Shown here in pieces: positions 9,333-17,406 of a stretch of DNA of 64,000 nucleotides. Made by a program: the position numbers and the translations under genes. The DNA comes from Solibacillus ferritrahens (GTDB lineage Bacteria; Bacillota; Bacilli; Bacillales_A; Planococcaceae): assembly GCF_037027585.1 (NCBI RefSeq), contig NZ_JAXCLE010000007.1, positions 62,001 to 126,000 of the forward strand, read 5' to 3'. Each line of letters opens with the position of its first letter. Position 1 is the stretch's first letter. A model generated the notes under the pieces. It searched no databases and was not told the DNA's origin. It saw only the letters and a list, made by a program, of their open reading frames with translations.

Positions 9333-10376
9333 TTACTTCACTGGACGAATGAACATTGCATCCCCAAAGCTAAAGAATCGGTACTTTTCTTCAACTGCTT
9401 TTTCGTAGGCATTCATAATTGTTTCTTTCGTAGCAAGTGCACTGACTAGCATGACTAATGTTGACTTCGGTAAATGGAAATTAGTAATAAGTCCGTCAAT
9501 TGCTTTATATTCATAGCCTGGATAAATGAAAATATTTGTCCACCCTTGTGATGCGACAATTTTCCCTTCATTTTTTGATGCAACTGTTTCGAGGGTACGA
9601 GTAGAAGTAGTCCCTACCGAAATGACTTTCCCTCCTGCTTGTTTCACACGCTCAATTGCAGTAGCAGCTTGTTCCGATACACTATAAAATTCTGAATGCA
9701 TATCATGGTCTTCAATAGAATCGACACTTACAGGACGGAATGTACCTAGTCCCACATGTAATGTAATGAACACGATTTCTACGCCTTTTACTTTAATTGC
9801 TTCAAGTAAAGGCTCGGTAAAATGTAATCCGGCTGTCGGTGCTGCTGCAGATCCACGCTCTTTTGCAAAAACCGTCTGATAACGGTCCTGGTCATCTAAT
9901 TTTTCACGAATATATGGTGGTAAAGGCATTTCACCTAGTTTATCCAGGATTTCATAAAAAATTCCATCATACGTAAATTTAAATGTACGTCCGCCATGTT
10001 CCAATTCACCTGTACATGTGGCAGTCAACAGTCCATCGCCAAATGTAACCGTCGTCCCGACCTTTACACGCTTTGCAGGTTTAACTAGCGTTTCCCATTC
10101 ATCTTCATTTGTTTGCTTTAATAGTAATAGCTCTATATTGGCCCCTGTGTCTGCTTTAGTCCCCATTAACCGAGCTGGTAGCACTCGTGTATCATTCAAT
10201 ACGAGGCAATCCCCTGCCTGTAATTCATTTAAAATATGAGCAAATGTATGATGCTCTACTTCCAAAGAGTTTGGGTTAACGACCATTAAGCGACTTGCTG
10301 TACGGTCCAATAATGGTGTTTGGGCAATTAATTCTTCTGGTAAATGAAAATCAAAATCTTCTACTTTCACGTTCAT
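9333..10376 (-). CDS. queA: S-adenosylmethionine:tRNA ribosyltransferase-isomerase QueA
   Basis: QueA transfers and isomerises the ribosyl moiety of SAM onto preQ1-34 of tRNA to make epoxyqueuosine. The 347-residue protein begins with FDFHLPEELIAQ and contains NDTRVLPARL, the AAPTAGLHFT motif and TFRPV, all strongly conserved in the family. The ATG at 10376 follows AGAAGGAAG closely. It lies 9 bp after ruvB and upstream of tgt, so the queuosine genes are co-located with the Holliday junction genes as in B. subtilis. Confidence 0.97.
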   Translation of the reverse strand: MNVKVEDFDFHLPEELIAQTPLLDRTASRLMVVNPNSLEVEHHTFAHILNELQAGDCLVLNDTRVLPARLMGTKADTGANIELLLLKQTNEDEWETLVKPAKRVKVGTTVTFGDGLLTATCTGELEHGGRTFKFTYDGIFYEILDKLGEMPLPPYIREKLDDQDRYQTVFAKERGSAAAPTAGLHFTEPLLEAIKVKGVEIVFITLHVGLGTFRPVSVDSIEDHDMHSEFYSVSEQAATAIERVKQAGGKVISVGTTSTRTLETVASKNEGKIVASQGWTNIFIYPGYEYKAIDGLITNFHLPKSTLVMLVSALATKETIMNAYEKAVEEKYRFFSFGDAMFIRPVK

Positions 10377-10385
10377 TACTTCCTT

Positions 10386-11390
10386 CTATTCTTTTTGTGC
10401 CGGTGGATAACCGAAATGGTCGTAGCATAAATTTGTCGCTATCCGACCACGTGGTGTACGTTGAATAAAGCCAATTTGCAATAAAAACGGCTCATACACA
10501 TCCTCAATTGTAATTCTTTCTTCTCCGATGGATGCTGCTAGCGCATCTAACCCTACTGGACCACCACCGAAACGTTCAATCATAGACTGCATCAGTTTAT
10601 GATCGATATGGTCAAGCCCTCTTGGATCAACTTGTAGCAGCTCTAATGCTTGCTTCGCCAAATTGTGCGAAACAACGCCATCCGCTAATACTTGTGCATA
10701 ATCGCGAACTCTTTTTAATAAACGATTTGCTATACGCGGGGTTCCACGGGCACGTCTTGCAATTTCATAGGCTGCTTGTTCATTTAATGCAACCCCAAAC
10801 AATTCGCCCGATCGAATGACAATTTCCGCTAGCGACTGTTCATCATAATATTCCAGTCTCGCCAAAACACCAAAACGATCACGAAGCGGTGCAGATAGAG
10901 CTCCTGCCCGTGTCGTCGCACCTACAAGTGTAAATGGTGGCAACTCTAATCGAATTGAACGTGCTTCAGGACCTTTTCCGACAACAATATCCAAACAGAA
11001 ATCCTCCATTGCAGAATAAAGTACTTCCTCAATCGCACGTGGCAAACGATGAATTTCATCAATAAAAAGCACGTCTCCAGCTTCCAAAGAACTTAAAATT
11101 GCTGCTAAATCCCCTGGTCGCTCAATCGCCGGGCCACTTGTCATCTTTACGTTTACATTCATTTCATTTGCGATGACGACGGCTAATGTTGTCTTCCCTA
11201 AACCTGGTGGACCATAAAGGAGAACATGGTCAAGACTTTCCTGACGTAGCTTAGCGGCTTCGATAAATATTTTAAGGTTTTCCTTCACTTTATCTTGACC
11301 TATGTATTGCACTAAACGCTGCGGTCTTAAAGAAAGCTCAAATTGCTCTTCAGCATCTGTTGCTTCACCTGAAAGTACACGGTCTGACAT
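10386..11390 (-). CDS. ruvB: Holliday junction branch-migration ATPase RuvB
   Basis: RuvB is the hexameric AAA+ motor that, with RuvA, drives branch migration of Holliday junctions. The 334-residue product has Walker A GPPGLGKTT at residues 60-68, Walker B VLFIDEIH at 107-114, sensor GATTRAG, and a C-terminal winged helix ending in QRTPRGR. Its length equals that of the B. subtilis protein. It follows ruvA by 16 bp with a clear AGGAGTGAG Shine-Dalgarno and is probably SOS-induced from the ruvA promoter. Confidence 0.98.
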   Translation of the reverse strand: MSDRVLSGEATDAEEQFELSLRPQRLVQYIGQDKVKENLKIFIEAAKLRQESLDHVLLYGPPGLGKTTLAVVIANEMNVNVKMTSGPAIERPGDLAAILSSLEAGDVLFIDEIHRLPRAIEEVLYSAMEDFCLDIVVGKGPEARSIRLELPPFTLVGATTRAGALSAPLRDRFGVLARLEYYDEQSLAEIVIRSGELFGVALNEQAAYEIARRARGTPRIANRLLKRVRDYAQVLADGVVSHNLAKQALELLQVDPRGLDHIDHKLMQSMIERFGGGPVGLDALAASIGEERITIEDVYEPFLLQIGFIQRTPRGRIATNLCYDHFGYPPAQKE

Positions 11391-11406
11391 GTTTTCTCAC
11401 TCCTTT

Positions 11407-12027
11407 TTATTTCAATTTCAACAATAACTTTAACGCCTGCTTAATATAGGCATCTGTCGTCATTAAATTCTCATCTTCGCTTAACTGTGGTTTAATCTTA
11501 TCCAATTCCTTTTCGGAATAACCTAATGCCATAAGAGCAAGCATTGCCTCTTGTAGCTCGTGTTCATTTGGATTTACACCAAATAACGGCAGCTCATTTT
11601 CTGCGCTCGGTAATTCGACTGAATCAAGCAGCATATCGAGCTTTCCCTTTAAATCCAAAATCATTTGGCGTGCTGTTTTTTTACCTACTCCCGGGAAGCG
11701 GATTAAAAATGCTTCGTCCTCCATTTCAATTGCCTGTATAACTGAAGTGGGGTTCCCACTTGCTAAAATCGCAAGTGCACCTTTCGGACCGATGCCTGAT
11801 ACTTGAATCAGTTTTTTAAATAATTCACGCTGCTCCAAACTATTGAAGCCATATAGATTTTGAGCGTCTTCCCGTACCTGCAGGGACACAAATATTTGCT
11901 GTTCGCTTGCAGAAGTACGGAATGCATATGGATTGGGTGTAAAGATCATCCAGCCAATGCCCTGCTGTTCTAATACTATATATTCTGGTGTAACTCGGGT
12001 TACTTGTCCTTTTAAATAATCATACAT
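11407..12027 (-). CDS. ruvA: Holliday junction DNA-binding subunit RuvA
   Basis: RuvA tetramers bind the Holliday junction and load RuvB. The 206-residue protein begins with an OB-fold (MYDYLKGQVTRV), carries two helix-hairpin-helix motifs (LIQVSGIGPKGALAIL and FLIRFPGVGKKTARQMIL), and ends with the flexible linker and small RuvB-binding domain III. The ATG at 12027 lies behind a GAGGGATG-like ribosome site. A LexA-type box (12082-12095) and a TATAAT-like -10 (12054-12059) stand just upstream, consistent with SOS control. Confidence 0.97.
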   Translation of the reverse strand: MYDYLKGQVTRVTPEYIVLEQQGIGWMIFTPNPYAFRTSASEQQIFVSLQVREDAQNLYGFNSLEQRELFKKLIQVSGIGPKGALAILASGNPTSVIQAIEMEDEAFLIRFPGVGKKTARQMILDLKGKLDMLLDSVELPSAENELPLFGVNPNEHELQEAMLALMALGYSEKELDKIKPQLSEDENLMTTDAYIKQALKLLLKLK

Positions 12028-12053
12028 CGTTCATCCCTCACATTTCTTGCTTT

Positions 12054-12095
12054 ATTATAGCACACGAAAGAGGTAAGTTACCGAACGTATGTTGC
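12054..12095 (-). promoter_or_regulatory. ruvAB promoter with LexA (SOS) box
   Basis: CGAACGTATGTTGC at 12082-12095 matches the Bacillus SOS consensus core GAAC-N4-GTTC at all but one base. On the minus strand a -10 TATAAT lies at plus 12054-12059, so LexA bound at the box would block the -35 region. ruvAB is a known LexA regulon member in B. subtilis. Confidence 0.7.
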
Positions 12096-12193
12096 TTCCA
12101 TTCGAGATAAACATCGTTTGCACACATTAGCATGAATTAATGCCGATACGATTTTAAGTTTCGTTAAATTTTACATTTTAAAAACGTAAAGAA

Positions 12194-12217
12194 AAGACTG
12201 TCCTCTAAGACAGCCTT
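12194..12217 (-). terminator. Terminator after the safA-kinase pair
   Basis: AAGACTGTC (12194-12202) pairs with GACAGCCTT (12209-12217), including one G-T pair. On the minus strand it is followed by TTTTCTTT. Confidence 0.7.
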
Positions 12218-12265
12218 AAGTTTATCATATTATTTAACATGTATCACCGAATTATATACTCTCAA

Positions 12266-13108
12266 TTAGTTTTGCAAAATTTCAATTTGTTCTGCTAAAG
12301 TATCTTTATGTTTAAGCCATTCATACACAATAGATTGAATGAATGGATAGCAGGCAATTTTTTGTCGGTCGCTTAACTTCAGATAAAATAAACATTCCCT
12401 CAAAATTTCATTAGGGTAATTTAAATAATGAAGCTTCGGCTGAACAATCTGTAAATAAGGATGATCATTCATTGCCTGCTGTAGTTCATATTTAGTTTGA
12501 GGCATTACCCGATGAAGCCATAAAATAATTTCATCTGATGCTTCTCCTAAAGAAGCTAAATCAAAATCAATAAGCTTTACTTCTTCACCACGTAACATCA
12601 CATTATGATGAACGACATCCCCATGTAGAATTGTTTTATTTTCAGACGGTACAGTCCTTTGCGCCATTAAATTTAACGCATAGGAAGCATGCTTAACTAA
12701 ATCATCATAATTATTTTTTAATAACCGTCTTAGTTCTCTTTCATTCGTAATAAAGCGTTCGAAGCGCCTCATCCACTTCTCCGGCAATCGGTACAATGAA
12801 AGCATGCCTGTTTCGTCCCAATTAATTTGTTCTTTTGTTTCATGTAACTTTTGGAGCGCATGAATAGCAAAATGTTGGTGTTCAAAACGCTTATAATCCA
12901 CACTTTTCCCATCAAACCACCGCTGTTTTATTATATGTGGCTCTTCATTTTCTTCAATGGAAATATGATATGGGAATTGTATTTTTTCAAGCTCATGATG
13001 AATCATTTTCACTTTTTGTGCAATAAATCCATCTTCATAATACTTCATAAAATAAGACCCTTTTTGTGTATCCCACTTCCAGCAATTTTCTTTTATGACT
13101 ATTGACAT
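12266..13108 (-). CDS. Aminoglycoside-phosphotransferase-fold protein (CotS/YsxE-like), probably spore-associated
   Basis: The 280-residue product has the kinase-like catalytic motif ILHGDVVHHN near residue 185 and the metal-binding LIDFDLASLG about 14 residues later, typical of the APH fold. CotS, YutH and YsxE spore-coat proteins of Bacillus share this fold. The substrate is unknown. The ATG at 13108 overlaps the end of safA by 10 bp, so translation is probably coupled. The frame is open 26 codons further upstream, but those codons lie within the safA repeats and have no start with a ribosome site. Co-transcription with safA suggests a spore-coat role; this is an inference. Confidence 0.75.
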   Translation of the reverse strand: MSIVIKENCWKWDTQKGSYFMKYYEDGFIAQKVKMIHHELEKIQFPYHISIEENEEPHIIKQRWFDGKSVDYKRFEHQHFAIHALQKLHETKEQINWDETGMLSLYRLPEKWMRRFERFITNERELRRLLKNNYDDLVKHASYALNLMAQRTVPSENKTILHGDVVHHNVMLRGEEVKLIDFDLASLGEASDEIILWLHRVMPQTKYELQQAMNDHPYLQIVQPKLHYLNYPNEILRECLFYLKLSDRQKIACYPFIQSIVYEWLKHKDTLAEQIEILQN

Positions 13109-14088
13109 GACTTCGGCGGTTGTGGCATCGGTTGCATTTGAGGCATCATACTTGCTGGATAAGGCATCATTTGTGGGTGACAGCAAGGGTTTTGTTGATG
13201 CATCATATAATCAATTTCGTTATAGTAATGGTTTACTAATTGCTCCTTATCCGGGCAATGTTTTCTTTTTACTGAAGACTCTTCTTGATAAACTGGCTGC
13301 ATCTGCATATGCATTGGATGTTCCATATGCATATATGGTTGCATTTGCGGATGCATATACATTGTTGATTCCATTGGCATGCGATGACACGATGGGCACA
13401 CCGGCATTTGATGCATTGGCATTTCCATTGGCATTCGATGACATGACGGGCATACCGGCATTTGATGCATTGGCATTTGATGCATCGGCATTTCCATTGG
13501 CATTCGATGACACGATGGACACACTGGCATTTGAGGCATTGGCATTGGCATCGGATGTATAAACTGTGGTTGTTGTTCGATAAAGATTGGTTGCTGTGGT
13601 TGTGGCTGTGGTTGCGGCTGTGGCTGCGGCTGTGGCTGTGGCATTACCGGTGGCATATAGACGGGTTGCGGTTGTTGTGGTATAAAATTATTTTCAAAAG
13701 TTGGTTGTACATGAACATTTGTTTGCCAATTCGGCATTGGCATTGGCATTGGCTGAGGAGTAGGCTGCAAGTAAATGTCCCCTTGCCAAAGTGGCTTTTG
13801 TGGTTGGGGCATTGGTGCTGGTGTTGGCATTGGTGCCGGTGCCGGCATTTGAACAGGTTGCTCTTTCACAGGCTTAGGTTGCTCCTTCACAGGTTTTGGT
13901 TGTTCCTTTACAACTTGTTTCACTTCTTTTTTATGCACTGAATCCGGTAAATATATTTCCATCCCTGGAACAATATAATCAGGGTTAGCTAAATGTGCAT
14001 TTAATCTCTTTAAATCTTCAAAGCCAATCGCATATTGCTTCGCGATTTTCCACAAAGTATCTCCTTTTTGAACAATATGAACGCGCAC
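13099..14088 (-). CDS. safA: Spore coat assembly protein SafA, LysM plus Met/Pro/Gln-rich repeats
   Basis: SafA organises the inner spore coat and is recruited by SpoVID. The 329-residue product starts with one LysM domain (residues 2-48, with QKGDTLWKIAKQY), a Lys/Pro/Glu segment with KEQPKPV repeats, then a long low-complexity region rich in Met, Pro, Gln and His. The last third has three near-exact copies of PVCPSCHRMPME, each with a CxxC pair, separated by MPMHQM units. B. subtilis SafA has the same plan (LysM then low complexity), though its repeats differ. The ATG at 14088 follows AGGAGG. It is divergent from niaR and overlaps the downstream kinase-like gene. Confidence 0.88.
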   Translation of the reverse strand: MRVHIVQKGDTLWKIAKQYAIGFEDLKRLNAHLANPDYIVPGMEIYLPDSVHKKEVKQVVKEQPKPVKEQPKPVKEQPVQMPAPAPMPTPAPMPQPQKPLWQGDIYLQPTPQPMPMPMPNWQTNVHVQPTFENNFIPQQPQPVYMPPVMPQPQPQPQPQPQPQPQQPIFIEQQPQFIHPMPMPMPQMPVCPSCHRMPMEMPMHQMPMHQMPVCPSCHRMPMEMPMHQMPVCPSCHRMPMESTMYMHPQMQPYMHMEHPMHMQMQPVYQEESSVKRKHCPDKEQLVNHYYNEIDYMMHQQNPCCHPQMMPYPASMMPQMQPMPQPPKSCQ

Positions 14089-14212
14089 ATCTTTCCTCCT
14101 TTTCTCGTAATAGCATATGCATAAATTGTGCTATTGCCACAATGTTCACAGTAAGTACACTATAATTATGATAAGATATAATGTAACTGGTATGCTAATT
14201 GAGGTGGAATTG

Positions 14213-14740
14213 ATGAAAAAATTATTAGGCGAAGAACGCCGTCTCGAATTGCTTGCATTATTAAAGAATGCAGCACAACCGCTAACAGGCACGGATTTAG
14301 CAAAGCATACAAATGTTTCGAGACAAGTCATTGTAAATGATATGAATTTATTAAAAGCACGTAATGAACCTATTGTCGCTACAAGCCAAGGTTATATTTA
14401 TATGCATAATGTTCAACAAATGCGTATACAACGCAAAATTGTCTGCATGCATAATGCTGAGGAAGCGAAAGAAGAGCTATTCATTTTGGTCGATTGTGGG
14501 GTTATGGTCGAAAGCGTTATTGTCGAGCATCCGGTATATGGCGAAATTACAGCTTCTATTATGGTATCTAACCGCTTAGAAGTTGAGCATTTTGTAAAAC
14601 GCGTCCACGAAACTAATGCCCTTTATCTTTCTACATTAACGGACGGTACACACTTACACGTCATTAGCTCGACTTCTGAAGAAAGCTTGAATCTGGCCGA
14701 AGAGAAATTACGTCAGCGCGGGTTTTTGATTGAAAACTAA
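14213..14740 (+). CDS. niaR: NAD biosynthesis transcriptional repressor NiaR (YrxA)
   Basis: NiaR senses nicotinic acid and represses NAD synthesis genes in Firmicutes. The 175-residue product has an N-terminal helix-turn-helix (LTGTDLAKHTNVSRQVIVNDM) followed by a 3H domain. The three metal-ligand histidines are visible in VEHPVYGE and GTHLHVI. The ATG at 14213 follows GAGGTGG. An in-frame start at 14117 would give a longer protein but has no ribosome site. No nad genes are next to it here, so its targets lie elsewhere. B. subtilis YrxA is 180 residues. Confidence 0.9.
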   Translation: MKKLLGEERRLELLALLKNAAQPLTGTDLAKHTNVSRQVIVNDMNLLKARNEPIVATSQGYIYMHNVQQMRIQRKIVCMHNAEEAKEELFILVDCGVMVESVIVEHPVYGEITASIMVSNRLEVEHFVKRVHETNALYLSTLTDGTHLHVISSTSEESLNLAEEKLRQRGFLIEN

Positions 14741-14743
14741 GAT

Positions 14744-14790
14744 AAAACAGCTTATTCAAAAGACACCCTGTCACATGAATAAGCTGTTTT
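14744..14790. terminator. Bidirectional terminator between niaR and the FtsW/RodA remnant
   Basis: AAAACAGCTTATTCA (14744-14758) pairs with TGAATAAGCTGTTTT (14776-14790), giving a perfect 15-bp stem with A/T tracts on both sides. Confidence 0.85.
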
Positions 14791-14792
14791 TC

Positions 14793-15260
14793 TTATGAAT
14801 AGTTCTGCTGCACGCCACTCCCGATGAATGTCTTCCGGCGATACACGCTAAGTGCAATCCCGATGACAAATGAGTTTAGTAGGAGAGATGTAAAACCGTA
14901 ACTTACAAACGGAAGCGATAATCCGATAATTGGCAACCAGCCAAGAATCATAGCCACAGAATATCCAAACTGCATGCAATAAAATGATACTGCTCCAATT
15001 ACAAGCAATTTGCCATATGAACGGGCTAATTGTTTTGCTTTCCAAAGTATACGAATTGCGATGGCGAATAATACCGTTATGACAGCAATTCCTGCAATAT
15101 AACCAAATTCCTGGATAAGCTGTACTAAAGCAAAATCTGTATGCCCTTCCGGAATATATCGAATCGTCTCTGCCCCAAACCACCCAGCTTCATTTAATGC
15201 ATTTTTTATTGCCAGATAAACATAGCCTTCCTGTGTAGCATAGCTTTCTGGATTGCTGGA
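14793..15260 (-). pseudogene. C-terminal remnant of an FtsW/RodA/SpoVE-family protein
   Basis: An uninterrupted minus-strand frame of 155 codons encodes the C-terminal part of a SEDS-family membrane protein: NEAGWFGAETIRYIPEGHTDFAL, then three or four hydrophobic helices with GWLPIIGLSLPFVSYG near the end, a hallmark of FtsW/RodA. An in-frame stop at 15261-15263 precedes it, and no start or N-terminal two-thirds is present (the family is about 370-400 residues). The break falls next to the CTAATA array. The remaining reading frame is intact, so the truncation may be fairly recent. No known Bacillus neighbour occupies this site. Confidence 0.8.
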
Positions 15261-15278
15261 TTAAGTACGCGGGAAATT

Positions 15279-15448
15279 CTAATATATTTATAAATCTTCT
15301 AATATAATTTTATTTTTTCTAATAAAATCCCGATTTTCTAATAAAGTGTCCCTTTGTGCTAAAATGCAATGACTTTTATCTAATATCTCCGTTGGATTTG
15401 CTAATATCCAACTGTCATCTTCTAATATCCCTCAGCATTGTTCTAATA
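15279..15448. repeat. Nine-copy CTAATA array with a 19-21 bp period
   Basis: The hexamer CTAATA (once CTAAAA) starts at 15279, 15299, 15319, 15338, 15359, 15380, 15401, 15422 and 15443. The last five steps are exactly 21 bp and the others 19-21 bp, close to two helical turns. Most copies are preceded by T or TT. The spacers between copies do not resemble each other. There is no ORF of note. Its function is unknown. Confidence 0.85.
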
Positions 15449-15485
15449 AAATGACGCGCATGCATTATACCTTTAAATTAAGCAT

Positions 15486-15523
15486 AAAAAAAGTGCCCTC
15501 CTATTCATCCGAGTGCACTTTTT
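15486..15523. terminator. Terminator after the DCC-family gene
   Basis: AAAAAGTGC (15488-15496) pairs with GCACTTTTT (15515-15523), with inner CTC/GAG pairing. It is symmetric, with A/T tracts on both flanks. Confidence 0.78.
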
Positions 15524-15527
15524 CATT

Positions 15528-15917
15528 TTATAAAAATCTTTTTCGTTGCTCTGCTGATGGCAACATGCATTCCTGTTTTTTCCCGAACCATTTGTAGCGG
15601 TTTTTTGCAACGAACCGATAGACAATATCCCGCAGTGGTTTTGGCACTACAATGAAAATATAGCACAGCTTCCAGAGACCAGTTAGATTTCGTGCAATTT
15701 TAAGCGCTGCTGTTGATTCAGTATAGTGATTATCCCCTTCAATCAATACAATGCTGTCCGTTTTTTCGGAGACACCGAACTTTTTCAACATTTCCATCCC
15801 GCTATCACTTTGAAGCGAGGTAAACTTAAACAATGCTTTCGGATCACGCTTTATAATAAATTGAACACTCGCATCACAGAAGTTGCATTCTCCATCAAAT
15901 AGTATAAGACGTCTCAA
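15528..15917 (-). CDS. DCC-family (DUF393) putative thiol-disulfide protein
   Basis: This is a small soluble protein of the DUF393/DCC family, named for a conserved DxxCxxC motif and presumed to have a thioredoxin-like fold. Here the motif reads LFDGECNFCDASVQF near residue 10. The TTG at 15917 is preceded by GAGGTGGAAATC at good spacing. A GTG three codons earlier would sit inside that ribosome site. It lies 10 bp after pheA and probably shares its transcript. The physiological substrate is unknown; B. subtilis YuxK is a relative. Confidence 0.8.
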   Translation of the reverse strand: MRRLILFDGECNFCDASVQFIIKRDPKALFKFTSLQSDSGMEMLKKFGVSEKTDSIVLIEGDNHYTESTAALKIARNLTGLWKLCYIFIVVPKPLRDIVYRFVAKNRYKWFGKKQECMLPSAEQRKRFL

Positions 15918-15927
15918 GATTTCCACC

Positions 15928-16800
15928 TCATTCTGGTGTTACATAAGTAAAGTATGTACCGAGCGACTTCACTGTGCAGCCAAGAGCGATAAGCTCCTCC
16001 ACAGCACCTTTCATCATCGGCTCCTCTTCATCAGCTAGTATATCAATAATAAAGAAATAATTCCCGAGCCCTGTTTTTAGTGGTCGTGATTCTATTTTAC
16101 TCAAATTTATTTTACGCCATGCAAATACAGATAATACTTGATGAAGCGCACCGGACACATCTGTCGGTAATGTAAGCATAAATGTTGTTTTCGGCTGTGA
16201 TTGCAACGGTACTAAGCCATGCTTTATATTTTGCTTCGATAATACAAAAAAGCGCGTATGATTAAAATGGAAATCATGAATATTATGTTCTGCAATATGT
16301 AGGTTATATTTTTCAGCTGCTGAAAGGTTGGCAACGGCTGCAATACAGCGATCTTCTGTTTGCGAAACAAGCTCGGCGGCGGCTGCAGTTGAAGCATATG
16401 GTGTTTGCTTCACACTACCATGCGTATAAAATAAAAATTTATGACATTGTGCCAATGCATGTGGATGTGAATATATTTCTTCAAGCACATCTAAATTTTC
16501 AGCGAACTTTTTATTTACCAATAAATGCTGTTGAATTTTTGACATTACTTCAGCTGTTACAAATAGCTCTGCTTCATGATATAAATAGTCAATTGTTAAC
16601 GGGACTGAACCTTCCAATGCATTTTCGACAGGGACAACCGCTAGCTCGACTTTCCCCTCCGATACAGCTTCAATACATTCCGGAATCGATTTATACGGAA
16701 TATGCCAATCCTGCGGGTATAATCCCTTTGCTGCTAAATATGTAAAAGATGCTTCAGGACCTAGATAGGCAATTCGCTTTTCCCATTTATTTTCTGACAT
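15928..16800 (-). CDS. pheA: Prephenate dehydratase PheA
   Basis: PheA converts prephenate to phenylpyruvate in phenylalanine synthesis. The 290-residue product has the N-terminal periplasmic-binding-like catalytic domain (IAYLGPEASFTYLAA, VPVENALEGSVPLTIDYL and the HNHTRFFVL-type segment FHFNHTRFFVL) and a C-terminal ACT domain from about residue 200 with ESRPLKTGLGNYFF for feedback by phenylalanine. The ATG at 16800 lies 6 nt after GAGGTG; a GTG at 16809 overlaps that site. It follows pheB but is separated from it by a terminator. Confidence 0.96.
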   Translation of the reverse strand: MSENKWEKRIAYLGPEASFTYLAAKGLYPQDWHIPYKSIPECIEAVSEGKVELAVVPVENALEGSVPLTIDYLYHEAELFVTAEVMSKIQQHLLVNKKFAENLDVLEEIYSHPHALAQCHKFLFYTHGSVKQTPYASTAAAAELVSQTEDRCIAAVANLSAAEKYNLHIAEHNIHDFHFNHTRFFVLSKQNIKHGLVPLQSQPKTTFMLTLPTDVSGALHQVLSVFAWRKINLSKIESRPLKTGLGNYFFIIDILADEEEPMMKGAVEELIALGCTVKSLGTYFTYVTPE

Positions 16801-16853
16801 AATGTACACCTCAATATCATTCTAAATTTTCTGTTAAATACAATTAAAAGAAA

Positions 16854-16888
16854 GGACTGTCCATTTGCCCTAGCAGATTGGACAGCCC
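16854..16888 (-). terminator. Terminator after pheB
   Basis: GGACTGTCC (16854-16862) pairs with GGACAGCCC (16880-16888), with one G-T pair. On the minus strand it runs into TTTCTTTT, so pheA may have its own promoter between the hairpin and 16800. Confidence 0.75.
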
Positions 16889-16933
16889 TAATTATTCGGT
16901 TATGCCTTGGTGCAATTGCGTAAATACAAGAGG

Positions 16934-17389
16934 TTAAAATGCACCCGAGCTAATAACTTCAGCCGATTCGATAAATTCAAGATGATTTAAGCTGCGAATG
17001 AGTTCATCCAATTCATTCGACATACTTGTAACGTCCAATGACAGCGTAACATTTGCACGCCCTTGAATCGGAATCGTTTGGTGAATCGTCAGCACATTGC
17101 AATGTGCATCCGATACTGTTTCGAGTAATTTGGCAAGTGTACCTTTACGATCTTGCAGTTGAATGAACACCGTTAAAATACGTTCTTGCACAATCGAATG
17201 GAAAGGAAAAACAGCATCACGATATTTATAAAAGGCGCTTCGAGATAAATCAACCTCTTTTACCGCATCCCAAATGGAAGTAACAGAGCCTTTTTGCAAT
17301 AATTGTTTTGCTTCTAACGTTTTTTGCATCGCATCTGTCAATACGTCCTCACGCACTAAATAATATCGCTGATTAGCTACGTTTTTCAT
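16934..17389 (-). CDS. pheB: ACT-domain protein PheB (UPF0735)
   Basis: The 151-residue product has an N-terminal helical region (residues 5-65, with SIWDAVKEVDLSRSAFYKYRDAVFPF) and a C-terminal ACT domain from about residue 70. This is the UPF0735/PheB family, historically named chorismate mutase but of unproven function. The ATG at 17389 is 6 nt after GGGGG. Another ATG lies two codons upstream. It follows obg by 17 bp, as pheB follows obg in B. subtilis. Confidence 0.9.
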   Translation of the reverse strand: MKNVANQRYYLVREDVLTDAMQKTLEAKQLLQKGSVTSIWDAVKEVDLSRSAFYKYRDAVFPFHSIVQERILTVFIQLQDRKGTLAKLLETVSDAHCNVLTIHQTIPIQGRANVTLSLDVTSMSNELDELIRSLNHLEFIESAEVISSGAF

Positions 17390-17406
17390 CGTCATCCCCC
17401 ACTTAA

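Noticed and set aside
13095..13562. 155-codon plus-strand ORF inside safA
   Set aside because: It is the antisense of the Met/Pro-rich repeats, has no ribosome site, and its composition simply mirrors the repeats.
14848..15183. 111-codon ORF in another frame of the FtsW/RodA remnant
   Set aside because: The frame with SEDS-family sequence is the other one; this frame has an implausible amino-acid composition.
15279..15448. CRISPR array
   Set aside because: The repeated unit is only 6-9 bp and the spacing only 19-21 bp, without dyad symmetry or cas genes.
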